Assembly: GCF_029623345.1 (NCBI RefSeq)
Contig: NZ_JAPYKH010000014.1
Coordinates: 1-64,000, forward strand
Length of the DNA: 64,000 nt
Reading direction: 5' to 3'
DNA from: Sphingomonas phyllosphaerae
GTDB lineage: Bacteria > Pseudomonadota > Alphaproteobacteria > Sphingomonadales > Sphingomonadaceae
Each line of letters starts with the position of its first letter. Position 1 is the stretch's first letter. Positions 17,837 to 27,508 of the stretch are shown piece after piece. The position numbers and the translations under genes are program-made. The notes under the pieces are model-generated. The model was not told the origin of the DNA and did no database searches. It worked only from the letters and a program-made list of their open reading frames with translations.

Positions 17837-19708
17837 TCAATCCTCTCCGATGTCGTGCCCGGCGCGGCCGGGTGCTGCCCCCGGCTCTAGCGCAGCGCGC
17901 GCGGTTTCGGAACCGCGCGAGGCGGGTAGCGCGATTTCGCAATGAACGCCGTCGTCGCGCAATGCGAAGCGCGTGCGCGCCCCAAGCTGATACGGCAGCG
18001 CATGCTCGATCAGCTCGCGCCCGTAGCCACCGCCCGGCGCCGGCGCGTCCGCGACCGGGTCGCGCGCCACGCCGCTCTCGTGCCAGGTGACGTGCAGCAT
18101 CGGCACGCCGCCATCCTCCGAAACTCGCCAGTCGAGCGCGAGCCGCCCCCCGCGCTGCGACAGCGCGCCGTATTTGAGCGCGTTGGTGGCGAGCTCGTGG
18201 AGCGCGAGCGCGAAGGTCTGCACCGTGCTCGAGCGCAGCCGCACGCCGGTCGGCCCAGTCATGGTCACCCGCCCCGAGCCGAGCCAGTCGGCACCGCCGA
18301 GCGACTCGAGCTCGCTGCGCGCCAGCTCGTCGAAGGTGATGCGACTCCCCTCGCTCAGGCGCGCGAGCAACCCGTTGACCCGTGCCAGCGCGCGCAGCCG
18401 GTCATCGAATCGACCCGCGAAATCATCGAGCGAGGCGCTGCTCGCGATCAGCTGGTTCGACAGGCCGCGCACGACGCCGAGCAGGTTGCGCGTGCGGTGC
18501 TGCAGCTCGGCGACAAGCACCTCAAGCCGGTCCGAGCTCGCCTTGGTCGCGGTGGCGTCCTCACTGATCCCGCCGATGCGGTGGATCTGGCCCTCGCCGT
18601 CGCGGATCGGAAAAGCGGTGTCGCGCACCCAGCGCACCGCACCGTCAGCGGCACGGTGGATGCGGAACTCGGCGGTGACGGTCGCGCCCGCGCGGACGCG
18701 GCGCACCGCGTCGAGCGCGCCGGCGCGGTCGGCGGGCAGGATCAGCCGCGCCACGCGGCGCAGGTCGTCGCGGCCGTCGACGGTCGCGAGCGGCAGGCCG
18801 TACAGCCGCTCGAAGGCCGGGCTGGCATATTCGACGCGCAGGTCGCGCGCGTCGCGTACCCAGAGCGCGTCGGCCGACGCGGCGCCGAACTGCCGGAAGC
18901 GCGCCTCGCTCTCGCGCAGCGCCGCCTCGGCGCGCTTGCGCGCGGTGAGATCAATGGTGACGACGAGGAGCGAGCGCGTCGGCTCGCCCGGCCCGCCGAG
19001 CGGGGTGACGCTGCTGTTGGCCCAGACGTTGGCGCCGTCGCGGCGGCGGTAGCATTTGTCGAGCGTCGCGGTGCGCCCGCTCGCCAGCGCGCGCTCCACC
19101 GCGGCGAAGGAGGGCGCGAGATCGGCCGACTGAGTCACGTCGGCAACGCTGAGGCGCAGCAGCTCGGCCTCGTCGCGGCCGAGCAGGCGGCACAGCTCCT
19201 GGTTGACGCGCAGGAAGCGGCCCTGCTGATCGATCTCGGACAGGCCGACCGAGGCGGCGGAGAAGATCGCGCGCAGCCGCGCGTCGGTCGCGCCGCGCCG
19301 GGCGTCGCGTCGTCGTTCGGCGGTGACGTCGCGCAGCACGCCGATCCAGCCCTCGATCGCGCCCGCGTCGTCGCGGATCGGGTCGATTGTCCAGTCGACG
19401 ACGTAGCGCGCGCCATCCTTGCGATAGTTGACCGTCTCGCCGGCATAGCCACGCCCGGCGCGGAGCGCGTCCTTGAGCGCGGCGAGCACCGCGCGATCGG
19501 TCTCCCGACCCTGCACAAGCCGTGGGGTGGCACCGAGCAGTTCGTGCTCGGCATAGCCGGTGAGCGCGCACATCGCCGCGTTGACGAAGCGGATCACCGG
19601 TCCCGGACGCTCGATCTCGGGCCCGGTGACGACGATGGCGTGCCCCGCCGCCATCATGGCGCGGCGGAACCAGCGGACGTCCTCCTCGTCGTGCGGCGAT
19701 CCGGTCAT
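17837..19708 (-). CDS. PAS-domain HWE-family sensor histidine kinase
   Basis: A 623-residue cytoplasmic-looking sensor kinase with no membrane segment. Three PAS domains are read: about residues 12-135 ([34 protein letters not shown]), 145-260 ([20 protein letters not shown]) and 275-390 ([14 protein letters not shown]). The transmitter is HWE type: the phospho-accepting His in [21 protein letters not shown]-box [20 protein letters not shown] and the WHESG motif. HWE kinases are common in alphaproteobacteria and often feed the general stress response (PhyR/NepR). No response regulator is encoded nearby, so its partner is unknown. gcdH follows after seven bases. Confidence 0.93.
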   Translation of the reverse strand: MTGSPHDEEDVRWFRRAMMAAGHAIVVTGPEIERPGPVIRFVNAAMCALTGYAEHELLGATPRLVQGRETDRAVLAALKDALRAGRGYAGETVNYRKDGARYVVDWTIDPIRDDAGAIEGWIGVLRDVTAERRRDARRGATDARLRAIFSAASVGLSEIDQQGRFLRVNQELCRLLGRDEAELLRLSVADVTQSADLAPSFAAVERALASGRTATLDKCYRRRDGANVWANSSVTPLGGPGEPTRSLLVVTIDLTARKRAEAALRESEARFRQFGAASADALWVRDARDLRVEYASPAFERLYGLPLATVDGRDDLRRVARLILPADRAGALDAVRRVRAGATVTAEFRIHRAADGAVRWVRDTAFPIRDGEGQIHRIGGISEDATATKASSDRLEVLVAELQHRTRNLLGVVRGLSNQLIASSASLDDFAGRFDDRLRALARVNGLLARLSEGSRITFDELARSELESLGGADWLGSGRVTMTGPTGVRLRSSTVQTFALALHELATNALKYGALSQRGGRLALDWRVSEDGGVPMLHVTWHESGVARDPVADAPAPGGGYGRELIEHALPYQLGARTRFALRDDGVHCEIALPASRGSETARAALEPGAAPGRAGHDIGED

Positions 19709-19855
19709 CGCGCCGGCTTACCGAGCGTTATGCCCCACCGCCAGCGAGTTAACGGGCGGCGCGGTCGACGGTACGCGGCGAATACGGTCGCCGCGCCCGC
19801 ACCACCGCACGCCGGATCCGCCGTGACGTGCGGGCGGCCCCTCTTACTGGCGGCA

Positions 19856-19944
19856 CTCTGAACTTGTTTCAGGATCCACCGAACCCCTCCTCACGTGTGC
19901 GGTAAGTGAAGCGACGTGGATCCGAGAACGAGTTCAGGATGACG
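19856..19944. repeat. Paired palindromic intergenic repeat, family B
   Basis: CTCTGAACTTGTTTCAGGATCC at one end and GGATCCGAGAACGAGTTCAG at the other, followed by GATGACG. The arms are inverted copies of each other. It is a variant in which the core is CTGAAC/GTTCAG rather than CCCGGG. Confidence 0.7.
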
Positions 19945-19975
19945 CTGCAGGGGATGACGGAAGCCGCGGCGACAT

Positions 19976-22558
19976 TCAGAACTTCGCTCCCAGTCGCAGC
20001 CCGATCGTGCGCGGCGTGATCGGCACGGCATAGGGCCGCTGGTAGCAGGAGCCGCACTGGATGAAGCGCGCGATCTGACCGCGCTCGTCCCACAGGTTCC
20101 GCGCGAACAGCTCAAGCGTGTACTTGCCCCATTCCGCCCCCAGCGCGAGATTGCCCGTGGTGTAGGCGGGCAGCCGGCCGATCTCTTCCGACGGGTTGGC
20201 GAGGCGGCCGGTGCCGACCTCCACCACGCCGAGCCGGATGTCGGATGCGGCCGAACTCTGGTGCGCCACCAGCCCCTGGAGGTAGGCCTTCGCCGCCCCG
20301 ATCGGGACGGTATAGCGGGCGGTGGCGCTCAGCTTGAAGCGCGGCGTGATCGGCAGGCGCCGGCCCGCCGCGGAGACCACGTCGCCGCCGTCCGGCGAGC
20401 AGGTCACCGCGCGGCACAGGTCGGTGCGCGTCTTGGCGTCGGTGTACGCGCCCGAGGCGGTGAAGGAGAGCGGCCCGGCGCTCACGTTGGCGTCCATCTC
20501 GATGCCGCGGATCCGCGCGTCGGGGCCGTTCTGGATGACGGTGAAGCTGTTCTCGCCCAGGAAGGCGAACTGGAACTGGTCCCAGTCCTGCTGGTACACC
20601 GCGCCGTTGATCCGCAGTCGACCGTCGAGCCACGTCGTCTTCCAGCCGAGCTCGTAGTTGGTGAGGAAGTCGGCGTTATAGTCGCCGACGTCGCCGCGCC
20701 GGTTGATCCCGCCCGGGCGGAATCCTTTCGACCAGGTGGCGTAGAGCAGCAGCAGATCGGTCGGCTTCCAGGTCGCGTTGAAGCGATAGGTCACGCCCTG
20801 ACCGTCGGCGCGCTTGGGCACGACCTTGCCGTTGTCGACCACGCCAAGGTTGGCGCAGGGGATGCCGCCGACATCCTTGGTCGTCAGGAAGGCGCTGGTG
20901 TCGCCGCCGTTGAGATAGGCGTCGCGCAGCGTGCCGCCGCCCGCGAGATAACAGCTCGCCACGCCGGTGCGCGAGCTGCCCGCGGCGTTGAACGGCGACG
21001 CCGTATAGGGCCGACCGTCCTCGGGATCGACGCCGGGGTTGCGGCCGAAGCCGAAGAAACCGACGAGTGAATTGTCGTAGATGAAGGCGCGCGCGCCCGC
21101 GGTCAGCGTCAGCTTGGGCGTGAGGTCGTAGCTCGCCTCGCCGAACACCGCATAATCCTTGTCGACACGGTGCTGGCGGGTCAGCCACAGCGTGCCCGTA
21201 TAGCCGTTGACCGACACGTCCGGTCCCAGGTTCGGGATCTGATAGTCCTGGAAGATCAGGTTGCTCTGCCGCTGGTAGAAGCCGCCGGCGACGATACGGA
21301 ACGGCTGATCCGCGGGAGAGGCGACGCGCAGTTCCTGGCTGGTCTTCTTGAAATGGTCGCGCCCGACGACGCGCTGGCGCGGGTCGATCGTGTTCCCGGC
21401 GGCGTCCTGATAATAGAAATAGCCCGCCAGTCCGCCGACCGACGAGTAGAGCGAGTCATAGGCTTCCGAGTAGTCGGTATAGTCGGTCGACTGCTCGGCG
21501 CGGCGGTCGAGATAGGCGCCGGCATAGGTCACGTCCCAGTTGCCGAGCTGGCCTTCGATCGTCAGTGCCGCCTGAGCGAAACGGTCCTTGCGATATTCGG
21601 GGTAGAAATGCTGCACCTCGAGATCGCCGACCTTGGGATCATAGGCGTAGCTGCCGTGGCTGCGCTGCTCCTGGTAGAGCAGCGTCGGCGTCACGGTCCA
21701 ATTGTCGTCGAGGTCGATCTTGAGCGCGGCGCGACCGCCGTAGGTCTCGGTGTCGTTATAGTCCTTCTCGACGAACTGGTCGTTGGTGACGGTGATGCCG
21801 CCGGGCTGCGGCAGGAAGCTGCGCGTGCCGGGCACGTTGTCGATGAAGCCGGCGTCGCGCTGGTAGAAGCCGACCACGCGCAGCGCCATCCGCTCGCTGA
21901 ACGGGATGTTGAGCATCCCCTCGGTCGTGTAGCCGATTCCGCCCGAGCGGACGCTGTTCACCTCGCCGTCGACGCGGCCGTAGAAGCCGGCGGTGTCGGG
22001 CTTGTTGGTGATGATGCGGATTGTCCCCGCCTCGCTCGACGCGCCGTAGAGCGTACCCTGCGGACCGGCGAGGCTCTCGATGCGGGCGACGTCGTAGATA
22101 TGGATGTCGAGCGTGCCGCCGATCGTGGTGACGGGCTGCTCGTCGAGATAGGTGCCCACCGAGGGCAGCGAGCCCGAGTGGTTGCCGTCCCCGCCCGAAG
22201 CGACGCCGCGCATGTAGACGGTGGTGACGCCGGGCTGCGACGACTGGAACGCCACCGACGGCAGCAGCTGAGTATATTCGTTGAAGTTCGAGACGTTGAG
22301 CTGATCCAGCCGGCGCGTGCCGATGGCCTGGATGCTGATCGGCACGTTCTGGATATTCTCGTCGCGCTTCTGCGCGGTGACGATGATGTCGCCGTCGGTG
22401 GTGCTGCTGTTCTGCGGCACGTCGGCCTGGGTGGTCTGGCCCGAGCTGGTCGGCGCGGCGGCGACCTGGTCCGGCGCGGCGCCCTGCGCCGCCGCCGGCG
22501 ACGCGATGGCGGCCGACGCGAGAAGCTGCACCAGCATGCGACGCTTGAAGCTCACCAC
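19976..22558 (-). CDS. TonB-dependent receptor
   Basis: An outer-membrane receptor of about 860 residues. No good ATG precedes the signal peptide. A run of three GTG codons (22561, 22558, 22555) follows GGGGGCATT, giving VSFKRRMLVQLLASAAIASP and cleavage after AAAQ. I chose 22558 on Shine-Dalgarno spacing. The TonB-box/plug start is GDIIVTAQKRDENIQNVPIS, with LLPSVAFQSSQPGVTTVYMR and LYGASSEAGTIRIITNKPD. The barrel ends TIGLRLGAKF with the terminal Phe. The 'TAQKR.ENIQ.VPISI' class is greatly expanded in sphingomonads; ligands range from aromatic compounds to natural products and cannot be named here. Confidence 0.9.
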   Translation of the reverse strand: MVSFKRRMLVQLLASAAIASPAAAQGAAPDQVAAAPTSSGQTTQADVPQNSSTTDGDIIVTAQKRDENIQNVPISIQAIGTRRLDQLNVSNFNEYTQLLPSVAFQSSQPGVTTVYMRGVASGGDGNHSGSLPSVGTYLDEQPVTTIGGTLDIHIYDVARIESLAGPQGTLYGASSEAGTIRIITNKPDTAGFYGRVDGEVNSVRSGGIGYTTEGMLNIPFSERMALRVVGFYQRDAGFIDNVPGTRSFLPQPGGITVTNDQFVEKDYNDTETYGGRAALKIDLDDNWTVTPTLLYQEQRSHGSYAYDPKVGDLEVQHFYPEYRKDRFAQAALTIEGQLGNWDVTYAGAYLDRRAEQSTDYTDYSEAYDSLYSSVGGLAGYFYYQDAAGNTIDPRQRVVGRDHFKKTSQELRVASPADQPFRIVAGGFYQRQSNLIFQDYQIPNLGPDVSVNGYTGTLWLTRQHRVDKDYAVFGEASYDLTPKLTLTAGARAFIYDNSLVGFFGFGRNPGVDPEDGRPYTASPFNAAGSSRTGVASCYLAGGGTLRDAYLNGGDTSAFLTTKDVGGIPCANLGVVDNGKVVPKRADGQGVTYRFNATWKPTDLLLLYATWSKGFRPGGINRRGDVGDYNADFLTNYELGWKTTWLDGRLRINGAVYQQDWDQFQFAFLGENSFTVIQNGPDARIRGIEMDANVSAGPLSFTASGAYTDAKTRTDLCRAVTCSPDGGDVVSAAGRRLPITPRFKLSATARYTVPIGAAKAYLQGLVAHQSSAASDIRLGVVEVGTGRLANPSEEIGRLPAYTTGNLALGAEWGKYTLELFARNLWDERGQIARFIQCGSCYQRPYAVPITPRTIGLRLGAKF

Positions 22559-23009
22559 CACAATGCCCCCATTGTTTCTTATGTATGACGAGCATGCTGC
22601 GCTGCGGGGGGCTTCGTCAATCGCGGGTGCGCCGCGGCACGACATTTCGTTGCCGAGGCTGTGGCGTGGATGTCGCGTATGTGGCGATTGGTTCCAGCTT
22701 AGCGACACGAAAGGTCGGCGATGTGCGGGCGAATGATCTCGCGCCTTCCCCCTTCGCGTCATCCCTGCGAAGGCAGGCATCAAGACTTGCGGACCTTCGT
22801 AGGAGCCGCGACGTCCGCGTTTATGGATCCCCGCCTACGCGGGGATGACGGGGAGGGGAAGGCGAGGGCCAGAGGAGAGCAACGGGGCCGGCAATCACGC
22901 GTCCATCGCCGGTGACGCAGCCCCTCGCCAAGCTCGGACCGAGCTCCGCTCCCGAGGAATCTCACCACCCCGACGCAGCGCTCCCGCCACTCGCTCGTTG
23001 TCGCCGACC
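22559..23009. other. Intergenic region between divergent TBDR and PAP2 genes
   Basis: About 450 bases. It holds the TBDR promoter region and one family B repeat (22755-22852). I see no gene with convincing codon use. The short ORFs translate to repeat-derived peptides. Confidence 0.5.
22755..22852. repeat. Paired palindromic intergenic repeat, family B
   Basis: CGTCATCCCTGCGAAGGCAG at the left and GGATCCCCGCCTACGCGGGG with GATGACGG at the right. Each end folds on itself and the outer GTCATCC/GGATGAC arms pair. Confidence 0.75.
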
Positions 23010-23717
23010 ATGCAGACGATGATCGACCGCGCCGTCCCCGCCGAGGAGCCGCGCGATGCCCCGCCCGCCCCACCCGTCCTGTGGATCGCGCTCGGCCTCG
23101 CCGGGCTGGTCGGCGTGGGGCTGCTGGCGCTGCTGGTCGGGGGTGGCGCGCCGCTCGCATGGGACCGCGCGATCATGCTCGCGCTGCGTGTCCCCGGCGA
23201 CCCGGCGCAGCCGATCGGCCCGGCCTGGCTCCACGCCGCGCTGGTCGACGTCACCGCGCTGGGAAGTGGCACGGTGCTGACCCTGGTGGTGGCGGGGACG
23301 ATCGGCCTGCTGATGGTGCGGCGGCTGTGGCTCACCGCGGCGCTGTCCGCGGCGGCGACGATCAGCGGCTCGATCGTCGCGGCGCAGGCGAAACACTGGG
23401 TGGGTCGGCCGCGACCCGAGCTGGTCGACCATCTTGTCCAGGTCACCGGACTGAGCTTCCCGAGCGGGCACGCGACCAACAGCGCCTTGGTCTATCTCAC
23501 GCTCGCCGGGCTGGTGGCGCAGGTCGCCGAGGGCCGTGCGGTGCGCAGCTACATCTTCGTGATCGCGATCCTGCTGACGGGGACGATCGGGGTGAGCCGC
23601 GTATATCTCGGCGTGCATTGGCCGTCGGACGTGCTGGCGGGCTGGTGTGCCGGGACGGGCTGGGCGGCCTTGTGGTGGTGGCTCGGCGCGACGCTGCGGC
23701 GCTCGCTGGCGCGCTAG
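23010..23717 (+). CDS. PAP2 family membrane phosphatase
   Basis: A 235-residue inner-membrane protein with about six hydrophobic segments. The three-part PAP2 phosphatase signature is intact: KHWVGRPRP (motif 1, Lys/Arg phosphate ligands, about residues 130-138), SFPSGHATNS (motif 2, general-acid His, about 150) and SRVYLGVHWPSDVLAG (motif 3, nucleophile His with Asp, about 195-210). Such enzymes dephosphorylate undecaprenyl diphosphate, phosphatidate or phosphatidylglycerophosphate. Which lipid is used cannot be decided. A second ATG three codons in (MIDRAVP) is an equally possible start. It is monocistronic, flanked by repeats. Confidence 0.9.
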   Translation: MQTMIDRAVPAEEPRDAPPAPPVLWIALGLAGLVGVGLLALLVGGGAPLAWDRAIMLALRVPGDPAQPIGPAWLHAALVDVTALGSGTVLTLVVAGTIGLLMVRRLWLTAALSAAATISGSIVAAQAKHWVGRPRPELVDHLVQVTGLSFPSGHATNSALVYLTLAGLVAQVAEGRAVRSYIFVIAILLTGTIGVSRVYLGVHWPSDVLAGWCAGTGWAALWWWLGATLRRSLAR

Positions 23718-23741
23718 CCTTTGATCCACCGACACGTGCTC

Positions 23742-23817
23742 GTGCTCCGGCGAACGCCGGAGCCAAGGCCACAAGGGTGACGGACGCGGCTCTGGGCTCC
23801 TGCGTCCGCAGGAGCAC
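23742..23817. repeat. Paired palindromic intergenic repeat, family A
   Basis: The clearest copy of this family: hairpin GTGCTCCGGCGAACGCCGGA followed by GC, then GGGCTCCTGCGTCCGCAGGA followed by GCAC. The outer GTGCTCC and GGAGCAC arms also pair. It lies between convergent genes. Confidence 0.8.
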
Positions 23818-23846
23818 CGCGAGCCCAGGCGAGCTGGCCTAGCGCG

Positions 23847-24680
23847 CTAGTCCGCGCGCGCCGCCGCCAGCAGCCGCCGTGCCGCGGCGAGATGCGGCGC
23901 GTCGACCATGCGGCCGTCGAGCTGGAGGGCGCCCGCGCCAGGGTTGGCTTCGAACAGTGCGATCACGCGCCGAGCCGCGACGAGCTCCGCCTCCCCCGGC
24001 GTGAACGCGGCGTTGATCACCGCCACCTGCGCGGGGTGGATCGCCATCATGCCGGTGAAGCCGTCGCGCCGCCCGCGCGCGGCATAGGCGGCCAACCCGT
24101 CGAGGTCGCGGAAGTCGGGATAGACCGTCTCGATCGCGGGCACCCCGGCGGCGTGAGCGGCGAACAGCGCCAGCGCGCGCACCACCTTGTACGGGTCGGT
24201 ATAGCCGCCGTCGGCCTCGCGCGACGACAGCGCGCCGATCGCGGCGGGCAAATCCTCGGCGCCCCAGGTCAGCCCCGCCAGCCCGCCGGTGTCATAGTCG
24301 CCGAGGGCGAAGACCGCGCGCGGCGTCTCGGTCGCGATCGGCAGCACCGCATAGTCGCCGGGCAGCGCGGCGCGCAGCGCGGCTACCGTGGCGCGCCCCT
24401 CCGCCTTGGGAAGCACGACCCCGGTCAGCGGCGCGCCCGCCAGCGCGGCCACATCGGCGGCGAACGCCTCGGTGGTGACAGGGTTGACCCGCACCAGCAG
24501 CGCCGGCCCGTCCGGCGCCCGCTCCACCAGCGCGCGCACCGCGTCGCGCGCGGCCGGCTTGGCGGCGGGCGCGACCGCATCCTCCAGGTCGAGGATCAGC
24601 GCGTCGGCGCCGAGCCCAAGCGCTTTCTCCATCCGCTCGGGCCGGTCACCCGGCACGAACAGGAGCGAGCGCCACGTCAC
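23847..24680 (-). CDS. HpcH/HpaI aldolase / CitE-like CoA lyase
   Basis: A 277-residue TIM-barrel protein of the citrate-lyase beta-subunit-like family. It starts with GTG overlapping the galE stop by four bases (GTGA). Motifs include SLLFVPGDRPERMEKALGLG, ADALILDLEDAVAP (metal-binding Asp/Glu), the CoA-side arginine in ALLVRVNPVTTEAF, LPKAE, LPIATETPRAVF (Glu ligand) and LTWGAEDLPAAIGA. Homologues without the other citrate lyase subunits act as malyl-CoA, citramalyl-CoA or beta-hydroxyacyl-CoA lyases or thioesterases. No citDF genes are present, so a citrate lyase role is unlikely. The pairing with galE has no obvious metabolic logic. Confidence 0.87.
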   Translation of the reverse strand: MTWRSLLFVPGDRPERMEKALGLGADALILDLEDAVAPAAKPAARDAVRALVERAPDGPALLVRVNPVTTEAFAADVAALAGAPLTGVVLPKAEGRATVAALRAALPGDYAVLPIATETPRAVFALGDYDTGGLAGLTWGAEDLPAAIGALSSREADGGYTDPYKVVRALALFAAHAAGVPAIETVYPDFRDLDGLAAYAARGRRDGFTGMMAIHPAQVAVINAAFTPGEAELVAARRVIALFEANPGAGALQLDGRMVDAPHLAAARRLLAAARAD

Positions 24681-25687
24681 CGCGCGCGTTCGGCGAGCCG
24701 GCGCTCCCACGCCAGCGCGTCGCGGACGATGCCCTCCAGGTCGTCGCGCTTCGGCGACCAGTCGATCGTGCGCAGGATCGCTTGATTATCGGCGACCAGC
24801 TCGGCCGGGTCGCCCGCCCGGCGCCCTTCGAGGCGGCGCTCGATCGGGTGGTTGGTCACGCGGTCGACCGCGTCGAGCACCTCGAGCACGGAGAAGCCGC
24901 GGCCATAGCCGCAGTTGAGCGTATGGCTCTCGCCCGGTTGCTCGATCAGCAGCTTGAGTGCGGCGACATGCGCCTCGGCGAGATCGCTGACGTGGATATA
25001 GTCGCGCACCCCGGTGCCGTCGTTGGTCGGAAAGTCGGTGCCGTAGACCGAGACCGCGGCGCGCTTGCCCGTCGCCGCCTCGACCGCGATCTTGATCAGG
25101 TGGGTCGCGCCGACGGTCGACTGGCCGCTGCGCCCGTGCGGGTCCGCGCCGGCGACGTTGAAGTAGCGCAGGCAGCAATGATTCATCGGGTGCGCCGCCG
25201 AGACGTCCTTGAGCATATGCTCGGTCATCAGCTTGGACATGCCATAGGGGTTGATCGGCACCTTGGGGTCGTCCTCGGCGACGGGGACCCGCTCGGGCGT
25301 GCCATAGGTCGCCGCGGTCGACGAGAAGATGAAGTGCGGCACGCCCTCGGCCACCGCGCTCTCGATCAGGCTGCGTGTCGCCGCGGTGTTGTTGCGGTAA
25401 TATTTGAGCGGGTCGCTGACCGACTCGGGCACCACGACCGACCCTGCGAAATGCATGATCGCACGCACATTGTGCTCGCGGATGACGTCGCGGACGCGCG
25501 CGTCCTCGACCGCGACGTTGACGAAGGCGGCGCGCTCGTCGACCGCCCAGTCGAAACCGGTGACGAGATTGTCGATGACGACGACGTCATAGCCGGCGTC
25601 GAGCAGCGCGAGCACGGCGTGGCTACCGATATAGCCGGCACCGCCGGTTACCATTACCTTGCCGTCGAGCGTCGCGTCCTGCGTCAT
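24677..25687 (-). CDS. galE: UDP-glucose 4-epimerase
   Basis: A 336-residue extended SDR that interconverts UDP-glucose and UDP-galactose (or the N-acetyl forms) for surface polysaccharide. Features: NAD motif VTGGAGYIGSHAVLALLDAG, DNLVTGF, the Ser-Ser/Tyr/Lys active site FIFSSTAATYG and INPYGMSKLMTEHMLKD, and substrate motifs LRYFNVAGADPHGRSGQ and GTDFPTNDGTGVRDYIHV. GalE's signature NYGTG.DGT(C/G)VRDYIH is clear. Its stop overlaps the start of the CitE-like gene. It is divergent to msrA across 67 bases. Confidence 0.95.
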   Translation of the reverse strand: MTQDATLDGKVMVTGGAGYIGSHAVLALLDAGYDVVVIDNLVTGFDWAVDERAAFVNVAVEDARVRDVIREHNVRAIMHFAGSVVVPESVSDPLKYYRNNTAATRSLIESAVAEGVPHFIFSSTAATYGTPERVPVAEDDPKVPINPYGMSKLMTEHMLKDVSAAHPMNHCCLRYFNVAGADPHGRSGQSTVGATHLIKIAVEAATGKRAAVSVYGTDFPTNDGTGVRDYIHVSDLAEAHVAALKLLIEQPGESHTLNCGYGRGFSVLEVLDAVDRVTNHPIERRLEGRRAGDPAELVADNQAILRTIDWSPKRDDLEGIVRDALAWERRLAERAR

Positions 25688-25754
25688 GCCTGTCTCCTGT
25701 GCCGTTGCCGCCGCCTAGCGGCTTCCTACATGACACGTAAAGGAGACGCTTTTC

Positions 25755-26300
25755 ATGACGGACTATGCGACGCTGGCGGGTGGCTGTTTCTGGTGCACCG
25801 AGGCGGTGTTCAAGGACGTGATCGGGGTCGAGACCGTCGAGAGCGGCTATATCGGCGGCCACGTCCCCAACCCGACCTACAAGCAGGTGTGCGGCGGCGA
25901 CACCGGCCACGCCGAGGCGATCCGCGTCGGCTTCGACCCCGCGCAGGTGAGCTATGCCGACCTGCTCGACATCTTCTTCGCGACGCACGACGCGACGCAG
26001 CTCAACCGTCAGGGCAACGACGTCGGCACGCAATATCGCTCGGCGATCTTCCCCGAGACGGTGATGCAGGAGGAGCAGGCCAACCAGGCGATCGCGCGGG
26101 CGCAGCAGGATGTGTCGGGCAAGATCGTGACGACGATCGAGGAGTTCGCCGACTGGTACCCGGCCGAGGGCTACCACCAGGATTATTGGGAGACCTCCGG
26201 CCGCTCAAACCCCTATTGCATGGCGGTGATCCCGCCCAAGCTGCAGAAGCTGCGCAAGAGCTTCGCCGCGCGCAGCAAGGCGAGCGCGCCGGCGGTGTGA
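25755..26300 (+). CDS. msrA: Peptide methionine sulfoxide reductase MsrA
   Basis: A 181-residue enzyme that reduces the S-epimer of methionine sulfoxide in proteins, using thioredoxin. The catalytic motif [13 protein letters not shown] (nucleophile C11) sits near the N-terminus. [46 protein letters not shown] and [12 protein letters not shown]-like [17 protein letters not shown] follow, all standard. AAAGGAGAC precedes the ATG. The only cysteine after the GCFWC pair is in KQVCGG, so recycling probably uses the early cysteines. No msrB is adjacent. Confidence 0.96.
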   Translation: MTDYATLAGGCFWCTEAVFKDVIGVETVESGYIGGHVPNPTYKQVCGGDTGHAEAIRVGFDPAQVSYADLLDIFFATHDATQLNRQGNDVGTQYRSAIFPETVMQEEQANQAIARAQQDVSGKIVTTIEEFADWYPAEGYHQDYWETSGRSNPYCMAVIPPKLQKLRKSFAARSKASAPAV

Positions 26301-26316
26301 CGGGCTGGCGGCGCCA

Positions 26317-26333
26317 CCTCCCTGACGGGGAGG
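26317..26333. repeat. Small family C-type palindrome
   Basis: CCTCCCTGACGGGGAGG directly after msrA. It could act in mRNA 3'-end protection, and it has no T-run. The rest of 26334-26545 shows no gene. Confidence 0.5.
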
Positions 26334-26545
26334 GGATCGCACGCGCCGGCAGCGACGTGCCCGCCAAGCGACGGAGCGGGTGTCGTGGCCAGTCCACCCT
26401 GCCGTCAGCCGCACCGGCGAGTCCGCCTGAGCGACAGGCGGGACCTCTCGGGGGCAGTGACGCCGTGGCCCGCCTGGGGTGATGCCGACGGCGCGACCGG
26501 CGGCCTCGGCGAGGGAGCCGCCGCGCGCGAACACGTCGCGCGCGC

Positions 26546-27472
26546 CTACCGCCGCGCTGCGCGCCGCAGCCGGTCGTTGATCGCCACCCCCACGCCCGCC
26601 TCAGGCACCGGCGCCACCGCGATCCGCGCGCGGTCGCTCGCGTCGGCGCGGTGGAGCGAGTCGAACAGCCGCGCCGCCGCTTCGACTGGGTCGCCCGCCG
26701 CCGAGAGCGTATCATCGCCCGCCACCGCGCCGTAGCCGATGAGCCACTCGTCGGGCTCGGCGGTCACCGCCTCCAGCCGCAGCGGCTTGCGCGGCGCGTA
26801 ATGGCTCGCGAGCTGGCCCGGCGCGCTGACGTGCGCGGTCGTGCCCGGCGCGACCGGCAGCACGTCGCGCAGCATCTCGGCGGTGACCGGGCCGGGGCGT
26901 AGGATCGTCCGCCCCGCGACGATCGTCGACTCCACCCCCGCCTCGGTCGCGCCGTCGTCGAGGATGAGCGGCACCGCTGCGCCGAGGCTCGCCGCGACAT
27001 GCTCGGCGCGGGTCGGGCTGATTGCGTTGCTCGCATTGGCCGAGGGCGCCGCCAGCGGCGCGCCGCTCGCCGCCAGCAGCGCGCGCATCGCACGATGCGC
27101 CGGCACGCGCAGCGCGATCGTGTCGAGCCCGGCGGTGACCAGCGACGCCACCCCCGCTCCCGCACGCAGCGGCAGCACCAGCGTCAGCGGCCCCGGCCAG
27201 AAGCGCGCCGACAGCGCCCGCGCGTCGTCGTCGAAGATTGCCAGCGCCTCCGCCGCGGCGAGATCGAGCACGTGGACGATCAGCGGGTTGAAGCTGGGCC
27301 GCCCCTTCGCGGCGTAGATCCGCGCCACCGCGCGCGAATCACGCGCGTCGGCGGCGAGGCCGTAGACCGTCTCGGTCGGCACCGCGACGATCCCGCCGGC
27401 GCGGATCGCCGCCGCCGCGGCCTCGACCGCGGCCGTGCCGTAGCGTCTGATCTCGGGGAGTTGAGCACGCAT
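26546..27472 (-). CDS. Threonylcarbamoyl-AMP synthase, Sua5 type
   Basis: A 308-residue enzyme making threonylcarbamoyl-AMP from threonine, bicarbonate and ATP, the first step of the t6A37 tRNA modification. The YrdC domain is clear (about residues 10-200): GGIVAVPTETVYGLAADARD, KGRPSFNPLIVHV, FWPGPLTLVLP, VALRVP-like IALRVPAHRAMRALLAASG, PLAAPSANASNAISPT and VESTIVAGRTILRPG. The additional C-terminal Sua5 domain begins with the linker motif SAPGQLASHYAPRKPL, so this is the long Sua5 form rather than the short TsaC. The ATG at 27472 gives the normal family N-terminus. The gene is divergent to an acyl-CoA dehydrogenase 36 bases away. Confidence 0.94.
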   Translation of the reverse strand: MRAQLPEIRRYGTAAVEAAAAAIRAGGIVAVPTETVYGLAADARDSRAVARIYAAKGRPSFNPLIVHVLDLAAAEALAIFDDDARALSARFWPGPLTLVLPLRAGAGVASLVTAGLDTIALRVPAHRAMRALLAASGAPLAAPSANASNAISPTRAEHVAASLGAAVPLILDDGATEAGVESTIVAGRTILRPGPVTAEMLRDVLPVAPGTTAHVSAPGQLASHYAPRKPLRLEAVTAEPDEWLIGYGAVAGDDTLSAAGDPVEAAARLFDSLHRADASDRARIAVAPVPEAGVGVAINDRLRRAARR

Positions 27473-27508
27473 CGTGGCGGGTATAGCGAGGGCGCACAGG
27501 AGAGAGAA

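Noticed and set aside
19300-19660. Photoactive LOV domain in the HWE kinase.
   Set aside because: The segment TPRLVQ replaces the NCRFLQ motif, so the flavin-adduct cysteine is missing. An ordinary PAS domain explains it.
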